A stretch of 11,902 nt of DNA from Candidatus Caenarcanales bacterium (GCA_021299565.1 JAJTHA010000051.1:1-11902), one strand, 5' to 3'. Positions 1 through 7,176 are shown, counted from the first letter of the stretch. The notes: generated by a model not told the origin, from the letters alone. Program-made: numbers and translations.

Positions 1-1372
1 AAAAAGGAAAAGCTAAGCCGGGCAAAGCTGTTAAATAAAAAATCCATGTTTTATTTGTGAAAATATTTTTTATATTACAAACCAATAAAATGGTTGCAAT
101 GATCAAAAGCAAACCCCAATTGATAAATGTAAGCCATGTAAATAAATGTACGTTGTAAACAATTTTGCCAGAAACATAATCTGGCAGGGTCAAAATCAAA
201 TGACTTTCTTTTGATAAATCAAAATAGCCAAGAAAATTCATCGCATAATGCTCCCAATAAAGGCTAGGTTTAAATACCATTGCTTTAACACCATTTAAAG
301 CCGCGGCATCACCATCAAAAGATAAAAATTTGACTAGAGCAAAAACTGCTAAGAAAGCTAAAGAAGATTTGAATTGTTTGCTTCTAAATACATCTATTAC
401 AAAAAAACCTAAAAAAGCCGCCAGACCAGGATACCACCACGCTGGATAGCAGGAATATGCACTATACGAAAGCACTGCTACTGCTAAATAGAAGAAAAAA
501 TTAGGTTTAATGGATTTGTTGATCAATAAAAAAGCCATCAAAAAAACAATTAGCAGAGGCGCTAGAGCCATATTTTGTGAAACTAAAACGGCAAAATAAG
601 GCATGTGTACGGATGAGACTAAACTCGCATCCTGCCAAACCTTCATCAAATCAGGAAAAGGGGTTTGTATAATTTGCCCGAAATATTTATAGAAAAAACA
701 AATTGATGTTTCAGAAGTAAAGAAAAATATAAATAGTGTTGCGAATAAAGGACTAAGTTTGGATTCAAAGAAATAATTAAAAATCACAAAGAAAGACAAG
801 AAAGCAAGAAAGCAACCTACTGCAACCTGCATACTAATTGAATCCCACGGCATAGCCCCGGTTATTGATGATATGCTGCCAATATATAAATCTGTCCCAT
901 AATGATAAAAGCCTAAATCTACGCTAGGATCTATCGGCAGTCTTGGGGGATATTTATGATTCATAACCAGTGAATGAGACCAAGGTATATGAGTGTTGTC
1001 AGAATCAGTCAAATGTCCTCTAATACCTGCTGACAAAGCAATCAAGAAGGCTAAAATTAAAATCACAAAATCAGTTTTGGAAAAACTAAAATTAGCAGAG
1101 TCTTCTTTAAATGAAGTCAAAAGATAAAATATTGCCAAAGCAGTAATTAAAATACTAGTAATTTGAGCAGCCAAAGCAAAGTTCTGTAATGGAAATGCCA
1201 AAAGATGAGCGAATAAAAGATTGAGACTGAGGGCAAAGCAAAGATTAATAACAATACGACTTGGCAGACCACTAAGTTTTGGATTCTGATAAATTCCTGT
1301 AGACTTAAGGCCCCAAGCACCAAATAAAAAGGCTACAAACAAGTATAAAACCAATAATAAAAGACTAAGCAT
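1..1372 (-). CDS. GT-C-like polytopic membrane protein (3'-truncated by window edge)
   Basis: An uninterrupted reading frame of 457 codons starts with ATG at 1372 and is still open at the left edge (last whole codon 2-4), so the C-terminus is missing. The product is a polytopic membrane protein: residues 1-20, 40-60, 66-86, 100-118 and many later stretches are strongly hydrophobic. After the early segments comes a loop with DNTHIPWSHS (about 125-134), YPPRLP (141-146) and FYHYGTDL (155-162). An acidic and aromatic loop after the first helices is typical of GT-C-fold transferases that use polyprenyl-phosphate sugars, so an external glycosyltransferase role is likely but not proven. It is clearly paralogous to the gene at 7177-9207. 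The start is supported by a TATAAT hexamer ending 8 nt before the ATG. No Shine-Dalgarno is visible. It is divergent from the gene at 1405. The exact family is not recognised. Confidence 0.8.
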   Translation of the reverse strand, partial: MLSLLLLVLYLFVAFLFGAWGLKSTGIYQNPKLSGLPSRIVINLCFALSLNLLFAHLLAFPLQNFALAAQITSILITALAIFYLLTSFKEDSANFSFSKTDFVILILAFLIALSAGIRGHLTDSDNTHIPWSHSLVMNHKYPPRLPIDPSVDLGFYHYGTDLYIGSISSITGAMPWDSISMQVAVGCFLAFLSFFVIFNYFFESKLSPLFATLFIFFFTSETSICFFYKYFGQIIQTPFPDLMKVWQDASLVSSVHMPYFAVLVSQNMALAPLLIVFLMAFLLINKSIKPNFFFYLAVAVLSYSAYSCYPAWWYPGLAAFLGFFVIDVFRSKQFKSSLAFLAVFALVKFLSFDGDAAALNGVKAMVFKPSLYWEHYAMNFLGYFDLSKESHLILTLPDYVSGKIVYNVHLFTWLTFINWGLLLIIATILLVCNIKNIFTNKTWIFYLTALPGLAFPF

Positions 1373-1380
1373 CAAAAAAA

Positions 1381-1386
1381 ATTATA
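1381..1386 (-). promoter_or_regulatory. -10 box of the leftward GT-C-like gene (near-leaderless)
   Basis: Read on the minus strand, 1386-1381 is a consensus TATAAT followed by an 8-nt spacer (tttttttg) and then ATG at 1372. A transcript would start at or within a base or two of the start codon. The hexamer lies in the self-complementary octamer ATTATAAT (1381-1388), so the same bases also give a plus-strand TATAAT. I see no convincing -35 element. Confidence 0.5.
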
Positions 1387-1397
1387 ATCAGTATAAT
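1383..1397 (+). promoter_or_regulatory. Tandem -10 boxes before the rightward GT-C gene
   Basis: Two consensus TATAAT hexamers lie at 1383-1388 and 1392-1397. The second ends 7 nt before the ATG at 1405, so initiation there would give a leaderless mRNA. The first would give a leader of about 10 nt. No -35 match is evident at 16-18 bp, and no Shine-Dalgarno precedes the ATG. The upstream hexamer overlaps the minus-strand -10 of the divergent gene, so the two promoters should compete for polymerase. Confidence 0.5.
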
Positions 1398-1404
1398 AAG
1401 AATT

Positions 1405-3009
1405 ATGGTTAATTCAATAAAAAACTATCTCAAAACTAACTATCTACTGCTGATTTTGCTTTTTATTGCATTTTATCTTAGATTTGCGTATCCTACACCA
1501 GTTTGCTGGCACCCTGATTCGGTGAAATACCTAGTCCCACTAGCTATCATTCAAAGTGGGAATTTTGATTGGATTTTAAGCACTATCAACTTTAGCTTGC
1601 TGTCCAAAGTCATCAATTACATAGTTCAAATCAATAATAATGGTGATCCCAGTGGAGTAATTGTTTATCAGAAATTTATAGCAGTAATATCCACTCTCTT
1701 GTTTTACCTGATTGCTTTAAGAGTAAGTGCAAAAAATAAACTTTGGAGTTTTATTTTCACTCTAATTTTTACGATGAATCCTTTAATGCTTTTTTTTGAA
1801 CAGACTATTATGCCGGAGTCATTATTTATTTTTTGGGCTTTATTGTTGAGTTTCTTATTTATTAAATTCACTGAAAAAGAAAATTACCCATATGCCATAT
1901 GCTTTGCTCTTACATTGGGTTTAATGACTTATACCAAGGATAGTTCCTTGCTATATTCAACTTTAATTTTCCTGGCTTTAATAATATGGAGCGGCTTAAA
2001 GTTTTTCAAAACTAAAAACCTGAAACCGATTTTATTAACAAGTTTAATAATTCTAATTACTCTTGCAACTAAATTACCAATGCAGATTTACAATCAAAAT
2101 AAATTCGGAGAGTTTACCTTCAATAAATTCTATACTAATGGTGTCTTACTTTGGTTTCTATCTGAAGAAATGCTATTAGAGAATCCAAGTGATAAACATA
2201 AATGGCTTACTTACTATATCTTGATGGCTAATCAAGCATGTAGAGAGAAATACAAAGTACCTCTTGGGCAGACTAGCCGCATAGCTTTCGAGTGCGCCAT
2301 CACAGAAGTTAATGTTGCCGCGAGAGAAAATCACCTGGTCAATCCATTCACGGGCGTTCCTGTCACACAAGAATACTGGAACGAGATTACACCGGAATAT
2401 TACAAAGATACACTATTTAGAAACCCAAAACGCAGTTGGGAAGCTTTTCTTTACAATGCAAACATAATGCTATTTAAAAATAATTTTTATTTTTATCCAT
2501 ATCGTAAATCCGATCGTCCCGGAACACAATATGAAGGTGTGATATTCACCCAGGCACCATTTGCTTTGAACAAAATGGTAGATCCACTTTTACAAAACTG
2601 CAAAGTTATTACAACCGAAAACATGGATGAACACAATATTTACACCGATGCAAGTCGCAATCAAATCATTCAAGGCTATATTCCATTTATGGTTAATAGG
2701 GATACCAATCAAGCTTTTCTCTATCCAGAAAAAGGTTTATCATTATGGCTTCAAAGCAATTGCAGAACACTTCCGTGGATGAGAATTATTCTTCCAGTCT
2801 TTTTGTCAGCAGTATTTTTCTTTCTTGGGCGAATTGATAGATGGGCTAAAAATCCTGATTTTCTAATCGTGCTTTATTTACTAGGCTCCGCACTGTTGTT
2901 TTTATTGTTGCCATCAATTATTCACGGAGAAGCAAGATATCAACTACAGTTTACTCACTATATGCTCTTGTTTATTCTTGCAGCTTTTTTTCGAAGTAGA
3001 CCAAACTAA
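1405..3009 (+). CDS. GT-C-fold membrane glycosyltransferase (ArnT/PMT-like)
   Basis: This is a 534-residue polytopic membrane protein. The first helix is at about 13-30. It is followed by an external loop with W-H-P-D-S (35-39), the position where ArnT/PMT-type GT-C enzymes carry the acidic catalytic or metal-binding residue. Several helices follow (about 92-107, 114-131, 139-155, 162-200, 206-225), including an E-x5-E pattern around 132-138. A large hydrophilic region at about 230-450, probably extracytoplasmic, contains several cysteines, and helices return at about 460-530. Enzymes of this kind move a sugar from a polyprenyl-phosphate donor to an acceptor outside the cytoplasmic membrane; donor and acceptor here are unknown. 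It starts at ATG 1405, 7 nt after a TATAAT. It is convergent with the nucleotidyltransferase gene, and their coding ends overlap by 38 bp. The GT-C class is fairly secure, the specific family is not. Confidence 0.75.
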   Translation: MVNSIKNYLKTNYLLLILLFIAFYLRFAYPTPVCWHPDSVKYLVPLAIIQSGNFDWILSTINFSLLSKVINYIVQINNNGDPSGVIVYQKFIAVISTLLFYLIALRVSAKNKLWSFIFTLIFTMNPLMLFFEQTIMPESLFIFWALLLSFLFIKFTEKENYPYAICFALTLGLMTYTKDSSLLYSTLIFLALIIWSGLKFFKTKNLKPILLTSLIILITLATKLPMQIYNQNKFGEFTFNKFYTNGVLLWFLSEEMLLENPSDKHKWLTYYILMANQACREKYKVPLGQTSRIAFECAITEVNVAARENHLVNPFTGVPVTQEYWNEITPEYYKDTLFRNPKRSWEAFLYNANIMLFKNNFYFYPYRKSDRPGTQYEGVIFTQAPFALNKMVDPLLQNCKVITTENMDEHNIYTDASRNQIIQGYIPFMVNRDTNQAFLYPEKGLSLWLQSNCRTLPWMRIILPVFLSAVFFFLGRIDRWAKNPDFLIVLYLLGSALLFLLLPSIIHGEARYQLQFTHYMLLFILAAFFRSRPN

Positions 3010-4093
3010 GCAACTCAGACTCACTCATCTCAATAAATTCATTGGGTCTAATTGACTTATCATCAACGTAAAAACCATTTTCAGCAAAAGGTTTACCAAA
3101 CTTAAGACCATCGTATGGAACATCATGCTTCCTCAACCATGTAATGGTTGTTTCTGCAATATTAGCTATAATTTTTGATTCATCATTATTATAAGTTTTC
3201 ATTCTTCTTGAACTATACAGATGGATTTGATATCCGAGATTTTTATACTCTTTGAGTTTTTCTATTAAAGGCATGTTTGGCTTTTTATTTTCATAGCTAT
3301 CAGCTGGATTATCAATAGTGAGCGTGTTGTCAATGTCAACCACCAAAACCTTATTGGCATTAGCTTGCACGATATCGCTAGCCTTTAAACCCCAATAATC
3401 TTCAATTTGCTTAGGTGTGCCCATGGGTTTAAACAAGGAAACACGATCAATAATAATTTTTTCGCCTTGATCCAAATAGACTTGGTAAAAGGGTGCCACG
3501 TATTTTTCTTTAACTTCTGCTGATTTGCTATATTCTTCTGCGCGAATGAAAAATTTGTTTGAATCTCTGAAGAAATACAAACCCACTGAAACCCAATCAG
3601 AAATTCGCTTCTTTTCAGCAACCGCCGTAACTAAATCACTACTATCAATTTCGCAAAAAGACCAAGCCTCACCTGGCTCAATAGCACAGGGGATTATTCC
3701 TTCTGCATCACCTTCATGAATTAATTTACTAAGGGTTTTACTTTGGAAAAAAGTATCACAATTAAAGATTGCGATTGCTCCATTGATATCAATAAAGGGT
3801 TTTGCTAACAGTGCTGTATCTAACTGTCCTCCGGTCAATCTATCAATTTCGATAAATTCAATTTGATTAAACTTAAATTTTTCACTTAGATGCTTAGTAA
3901 TTTTTTCTTTGATACGATGCTTTCGCTGAGTAATAATGATAATTTTGTCACCAGCATATATTGGCAATGACTCTAGAGACCAATCGATTAAATATTTGCC
4001 GCAAAGTTTGATCAAGGCTTTCGGGGTCTCAGGAAATTCAACCTGAAATCTTGACCCTTCTCCAGCTGCACAAATAATATAATTTACAAGCAT
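2972..4093 (-). CDS. Bifunctional sugar nucleotidyltransferase / HAD phosphatase
   Basis: This is a two-domain cytoplasmic enzyme of 373 residues. The N-terminal part (1 to about 235) is a nucleotidyltransferase of the sugar-phosphate type: A-A-G-E-G-S-R-F at 9-16, P-K-A-L at 24-27 with the conserved Lys25, and N-C-D at 111-113 for metal and nucleotide binding. The C-terminal part (about 247-365) is a HAD phosphatase resembling the EcbF/BcbF capsule phosphatases: DIDNTLT at 253-259 (Asp253 nucleophile, Asp255 acid/base), the second motif around SSRRM (294-298), GKP (333-335) and YVDDKSIRPNEF (342-353). The start is set at ATG 4093: a TTG three codons upstream (4102) extends the frame, but an extended -10 ends 7 nt before the ATG and the family motif begins at once. 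The kinase-like gene lies 30 nt upstream. Together they suggest synthesis of a nucleotide-activated sugar or polyol for the glycan. The substrate is unknown. Confidence 0.85.
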   Translation of the reverse strand: MLVNYIICAAGEGSRFQVEFPETPKALIKLCGKYLIDWSLESLPIYAGDKIIIITQRKHRIKEKITKHLSEKFKFNQIEFIEIDRLTGGQLDTALLAKPFIDINGAIAIFNCDTFFQSKTLSKLIHEGDAEGIIPCAIEPGEAWSFCEIDSSDLVTAVAEKKRISDWVSVGLYFFRDSNKFFIRAEEYSKSAEVKEKYVAPFYQVYLDQGEKIIIDRVSLFKPMGTPKQIEDYWGLKASDIVQANANKVLVVDIDNTLTIDNPADSYENKKPNMPLIEKLKEYKNLGYQIHLYSSRRMKTYNNDESKIIANIAETTITWLRKHDVPYDGLKFGKPFAENGFYVDDKSIRPNEFIEMSESELLSLVYFEKKLQE

Positions 4094-4100
4094 CAAATAC

Positions 4101-4109
4101 AATATACCA
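4101..4109 (-). promoter_or_regulatory. Extended -10 promoter before the nucleotidyltransferase-phosphatase gene
   Basis: The minus strand at 4109-4101 reads TGGTATATT, a TGn extended -10 with one mismatch to TATAAT. It is followed by a 7-nt spacer (gtatttg) and the ATG at 4093. It lies in the 30-nt gap after the stop of the kinase-like gene, so it looks like an internal, leaderless promoter for the last gene of the minus-strand run. It also argues against the TTG at 4102, which would fall inside the -10 element. Confidence 0.45.
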
Positions 4110-4123
4110 TTTATATAATCACA

Positions 4124-5578
4124 CTAAGAACTAACTGATTTTTTGCCCTTACTTGACATTTGATAAGCTCTAAGTGAATCGATCGCCTGTAAGCATTGAG
4201 CTATCATGCGCGTGTTAGAGTCCTGATGCAAAGGGATCATACTGATAAACAAAGAAGCCTCGAAAAGTCTAATCAAGCTAGGATCATAACCAATAGATTT
4301 CATAAAATCCTCAAACTGGCTCTTCAATTGATCTCTATAGCTTTGATCGATTAAATAAACCAGCTCCAAACTAGCATTCTCATTAATCTTAATCTCAAAC
4401 ATATCATAAACAATAAGATCATACATGCCACAAAATGAATGACTTAATTTTGCCAAATCATAATAAATCGGTCTATAAGTCTCTTCAATAGTATTTTCAA
4501 AGCCTCGAGGATCAATTAATTTTATAGCAAAAGTATGCGGGTCAAATAGTATATTAGAGAAACATAAATCACCATGGGAAAAATACAAAGATTTATCTTT
4601 TCCAGAAGAAATAAACTCTTTGATCGCATCAAAAATCTGCGAATATAAATCATCAAAATCCTTAAAACCCTGCATTTGAGTAATTTGATTCAATTTATCG
4701 AATAGACTAAGTTTCTTGGTATCCTCTAATCTTTTTTGACTCTTTGTCACAAAGTTATCGGTCATAGATTTTCCAAAAACCTGGCTGTCAATAGTTTTCA
4801 CTGGGCAGGCTTCAAGATACTCTTTGAGTTTCACAAGCAACTTATCTACAATACTTTGCTTTTGAAGAACTTTATTTATTAGCAATTTACTTAAATCAAA
4901 AGTATAAATTTTTTCGATTTCATAGGAATTATTTTTTAATTCGCCTACTTGTGGGAAAAACGGCTTCAACGGGCTTGGAATATTTGTCAAAAAATTATAC
5001 TCTGCTCGCATCTTAAGTGAATTTGAGGAAGATTTTATGTAGTAACTTTGAGAAGCTTTTAGCTGATTAAAGTATCTAATCTGAAAATTACTAGAAAACA
5101 AGTCTAAAACATCTGACGTAAGTCTCGTATCTAAAAACTTATTAGAAATATCGATATCAAGACTTTGTGAGCCTCTCTTAATAAGCTCATTAATTGGTAG
5201 TTTAAAAATAGCAAGTTTTTCTTTTGCACTATAGAAATTAACCTTCTCCTCAGTATATTGAATTTTGCTGAAAATATTATTGAGCAATTCCGGATCTTTA
5301 GGGAAATAAGCCAAATCATAAAATAGAAAAAAACTAGTTGCTTCTAAATCAGAGATCTTGATATTTCGATAATTTAATATCGATTTGAATTGATCCATAT
5401 CAGTAATATTTTCTTCGACAAAAATTATTTGATAGTTTTTTAGCTCTGGCACTAACTCAATTAAATAATCAACGTAATTTTTACGACCAACAATCAAATC
5501 AGCATAGGATTCAATGCTTAACTGGTTTCTTAAAAAAGAATCCTGAGAAATTGTTTTGTTCAATACTAAGAATTTCAT
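4124..5578 (-). CDS. Kinase-like phosphotransferase (APH/choline-kinase fold) with novel N-terminal domain
   Basis: The product has 484 residues. The C-terminal half (about 175-470) looks like an aminoglycoside/choline-kinase-type small-molecule phosphotransferase. It shows a beta-strand Lys (Lys182 in YYIKSS), a helix Glu (Glu193 in RAEYNFL), the catalytic loop HGDLCFSN (335-342, Asp337 and Asn342), the metal-binding Asp356 in LIDPRG, and a YDLAKLSHS segment (373-381). All residues needed for catalysis appear present. Residues 1 to about 170 match no family I recognise; they are soluble and alpha/beta-like. Similar kinase-like proteins with HGDLCFSNI-type loops occur in capsule loci, but the substrate is not known to me; an alditol or sugar is a reasonable guess. 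The ATG at 5578 overlaps the TGA stop of the flippase-like gene (ATGA), implying translational coupling. No Shine-Dalgarno is visible. Confidence 0.75.
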   Translation of the reverse strand: MKFLVLNKTISQDSFLRNQLSIESYADLIVGRKNYVDYLIELVPELKNYQIIFVEENITDMDQFKSILNYRNIKISDLEATSFFLFYDLAYFPKDPELLNNIFSKIQYTEEKVNFYSAKEKLAIFKLPINELIKRGSQSLDIDISNKFLDTRLTSDVLDLFSSNFQIRYFNQLKASQSYYIKSSSNSLKMRAEYNFLTNIPSPLKPFFPQVGELKNNSYEIEKIYTFDLSKLLINKVLQKQSIVDKLLVKLKEYLEACPVKTIDSQVFGKSMTDNFVTKSQKRLEDTKKLSLFDKLNQITQMQGFKDFDDLYSQIFDAIKEFISSGKDKSLYFSHGDLCFSNILFDPHTFAIKLIDPRGFENTIEETYRPIYYDLAKLSHSFCGMYDLIVYDMFEIKINENASLELVYLIDQSYRDQLKSQFEDFMKSIGYDPSLIRLFEASLFISMIPLHQDSNTRMIAQCLQAIDSLRAYQMSSKGKKSVSS

Positions 5579-6336
5579 CGTCTATTTAATCTATTATGCC
5601 CAAATAAAAAGTATAAAAAAACCGCAGATAATACCAGCGCCACGTATAGTGGCTTATATAGGTCAACCATTCCTTGTGAAGCCATTGGCAGTGCTGTCGA
5701 AATATTAGCGAGAACAAATTTATAAGCCGCCAAAAAGTTCATCTTTAATAAACATGCAATTGCACATAATTCTGAAAGCCAAGCTGCTATGGTCATTAAC
5801 AAAACGGTTAAAATTTTATCAAAAGAAGCAAGATTCATTAGAGAATAATTGTTTTTCAAATGAGCAAGAAATTTAATAATAAATAACGATAAATCGTTGT
5901 GAGAAAAACGTATCAAATAATTTATAAGTGTTGAACATATTTGCTTCAGGGCTAAAATTAGAATAAATAGCACAAACAAAAAACTTATCATTAACATGCC
6001 TAATTCTTGAGAATCTTCCTGTCCTTTAATTAAAGAAAGCAATAAGGCAGGAGTAGTGATTAGAAAATCAAAAAAACGAAAATAAATTATAGTGACAATG
6101 ATTTTCACATAGTTTGCTGAAAAAAATATCCTATAAAAAAACAGAAACAAGAAATCTTTGAAAAACGGGGGCAAAAAATTCCCAAAGCCAGAAGCACCAA
6201 ACTGCACTATTGATGCAGTTTTCGTGTCAAAGCTTTGTTCTTCGATAATAAATCTTAGCCTCAATGATCTAAAAAAATGCGACAAAATATATAATAAGAT
6301 CGCTCCAGCAACAATCATTAGCTCTTTATATTGCAT
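5575..6336 (-). CDS. Flippase-like integral membrane protein (LPG synthase TM / UPF0104 family)
   Basis: This is a 253-residue membrane protein with about six to eight hydrophobic segments. It resembles the lysylphosphatidylglycerol-synthase transmembrane family: an opening helix ending in SHFFRSLRLR, then FGNFLPPFFKD (about 55-65), matching the usual G-x-x-N-x-x-L-P signature. Members without the catalytic domain often sit beside family 2 glycosyltransferases and are thought to help move lipid-linked sugars; that role is inference here. It is shorter than the usual ~300+ residues. The frame is open back to 6438, but the extra 34 codons are the upstream glycosyltransferase gene read in another frame. 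ATG 6336 is preceded by GAGG at a 6-nt spacing, and the protein then starts directly at its first helix. ATG 6318 is an alternative. The gene overlaps the glycosyltransferase upstream by 11 bp and the kinase-like gene downstream by 4 bp. Confidence 0.7.
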   Translation of the reverse strand: MQYKELMIVAGAILLYILSHFFRSLRLRFIIEEQSFDTKTASIVQFGASGFGNFLPPFFKDFLFLFFYRIFFSANYVKIIVTIIYFRFFDFLITTPALLLSLIKGQEDSQELGMLMISFLFVLFILILALKQICSTLINYLIRFSHNDLSLFIIKFLAHLKNNYSLMNLASFDKILTVLLMTIAAWLSELCAIACLLKMNFLAAYKFVLANISTALPMASQGMVDLYKPLYVALVLSAVFLYFLFGHNRLNRR

Positions 6337-7138
6337 GATTTGCCTCGGAACTGAATTGCACTTTACAGCTGTAGTTGATTGTGGAGAATTGATTTGCCTC
6401 AAAAGAAAATAATTGCTTTCTTGAAAAAATATATTCAAACAGTAAGCCTAATATTCTTAAGGCTTGTTTGAAAATTTTGGCGTTACTAATTTGATCATCT
6501 TCGCTCCAAGTGAGAGGGAAAAACTTGAATTTAGATTTAACATGACAACCATAAAAAACCATAAAAACATTGAAAGTCAAATCATTTTGAAAGAATAAAT
6601 AAAATTTATTCTTCAAATAACTAGTTTTATAAATATTCAAACCTGAACCCATGTCGCTAATCCAATAACCAGCAGCAATTGAACAAAGAAGATTTAGAGC
6701 ATAATTACCAAAGGTACGAAACCAAGAATATCCAATCAATTTTGATCCCAAGGCAAATCTCGCTCCCAACATTGAATCAAAGTTTTGATATTCACCGCTT
6801 TGAATATAAGGTAAAAGATCTTGAATTGACCCTTGATCATCTCCATGCAAAACCACTACATAGTCGTAGCCTTTTTCAATTGCATAATTGAATGCAACTT
6901 TATGAGAACCTCCGAGGCTATAATTATCAGAATTTTGCACTAGAGTAGTTTTAATATCTGAGAGCTTGGCAAGAGAGTCTTTAGCTACTTGTAAGCCATT
7001 ATCTTTGCTTCCATTATCAACGACTAATATTTCAGCAAGGATTTTTTGAGTCTCAGTATCAAACTTCGCAAGCACTCTTGATATCTGCTTTTCACAGTTA
7101 TACATAGGTATGAAAACTAAAATTGAGGGCTTAAGCAC
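6326..7138 (-). CDS. Family 2 glycosyltransferase (GT-A fold, polyprenyl-phosphate type likely)
   Basis: The product has 270 residues and a GT2 domain from its first residues. ILVFIPMYNC (6-15) is the first nucleotide-binding strand, LVVDNGSKDN (38-47) is the D-x-S/G-x-D-x-T-like loop, and LHGDDQG (97-103) carries the DxD-like metal site, here H-G-D-D-Q. MLGARF (123-128) and a run of hydrophobic segments (about 145-160) follow. Instead of the usual R-x-x-G-x-S-K toward the end there is TWSEDDQISNAK (210-221). It probably transfers a sugar from a nucleotide donor to polyprenyl phosphate or a glycan at the inner membrane face. The start is GTG at 7138, exactly 7 nt after an extended -10 and directly before the conserved first strand, so it is well supported. 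It heads the minus-strand operon with the flippase-like and kinase-like genes, a pairing that fits lipid-linked sugar synthesis and translocation. Confidence 0.85.
   Translation of the reverse strand: MLKPSILVFIPMYNCEKQISRVLAKFDTETQKILAEILVVDNGSKDNGLQVAKDSLAKLSDIKTTLVQNSDNYSLGGSHKVAFNYAIEKGYDYVVVLHGDDQGSIQDLLPYIQSGEYQNFDSMLGARFALGSKLIGYSWFRTFGNYALNLLCSIAAGYWISDMGSGLNIYKTSYLKNKFYLFFQNDLTFNVFMVFYGCHVKSKFKFFPLTWSEDDQISNAKIFKQALRILGLLFEYIFSRKQLFSFEANQFSTINYSCKVQFSSEANHAI
6343..6346 (-). promoter_or_regulatory. Shine-Dalgarno GAGG deciding the flippase-like gene start
   Basis: The minus strand at 6346-6343 reads GAGG, followed by six bases (caaatc) and ATG 6336. It lies inside the 3' end of the upstream glycosyltransferase gene. 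This is the only clear Shine-Dalgarno before any start in the window, and it favours 6336 over the longer frame from 6438. Confidence 0.45.
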
Positions 7139-7145
7139 TTAAGAA

Positions 7146-7154
7146 ATTATAACA
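7146..7154 (-). promoter_or_regulatory. Extended -10 promoter of the minus-strand glycosyltransferase operon (leaderless)
   Basis: Minus-strand 7154-7146 reads TGTTATAAT, a full extended -10 with consensus hexamer. Seven bases (ttcttaa) separate it from GTG 7138, so transcription should begin at the start codon. There is no Shine-Dalgarno and no room for one. Confidence 0.55.
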
Positions 7155-7165
7155 TCGATGTTATA
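7148..7165. promoter_or_regulatory. 18-bp perfect palindrome shared by two divergent promoters
   Basis: TATAACATCGATGTTATA is perfectly self-complementary and centred at 7156/7157, within the 29-38 bp between the divergent starts. Each arm supplies the TGT-TATA portion of an extended -10 box for one direction. It could simply be a symmetric bidirectional promoter, or also a binding site for a dimeric regulator that would block both genes at once. The second is inference. Confidence 0.5.
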
Positions 7166-7169
7166 TTAT
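7159..7169 (+). promoter_or_regulatory. Extended -10 promoter of the rightward GT-C-like gene
   Basis: TGTTATATT (7159-7167) is an extended -10 with one mismatch, 9 nt before ATG 7177. The overlapping TATTAT (7164-7169) is 7 nt before the same ATG. Either would start transcription around 7174-7177, downstream of the alternative ATG at 7168. Confidence 0.4.
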
Positions 7170-7176
7170 GTTTCAT

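Noticed and set aside
209..225. TTTTGAT-AA-ATCAAAA inverted repeat
   Set aside because: It lies inside the coding frame of the left-edge gene, is AT-only apart from one G/C pair, and is expected by chance in DNA this AT-rich.
4094..4102. TTG start at 4102 for the nucleotidyltransferase gene
   Set aside because: It lies inside the apparent -10 element, uses a weaker start codon, and adds only three residues before the conserved first strand.
2972..5578. Assignment to the Campylobacter O-methyl phosphoramidate capsule pathway
   Set aside because: That pathway also has a small nucleotidyltransferase, but its dedicated glutamine-kinase is a PEP-synthase-like protein. No such protein is present here; the kinase is of the APH type and the nucleotidyltransferase is fused to a HAD phosphatase.
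6158..6412. Plus-strand frame of 84 codons opposite the flippase-like gene and the end of the GT2 gene
   Set aside because: It is antisense to two well-supported genes and has no recognisable motif or start signal. The other short frames inside genes (for example 2176-2370, 3385-3621, 5131-5319, 8071-8274, 10280-10489, 11226-11483) were rejected for the same reason.
6337..6438. Longer N-terminus (34 extra residues from 6438) for the flippase-like protein
   Set aside because: The segment is the 3' end of the GT2 gene read in another frame. The extra residues are hydrophilic and unlike the family, and GAGG plus ATG 6336 gives a start at the first helix.
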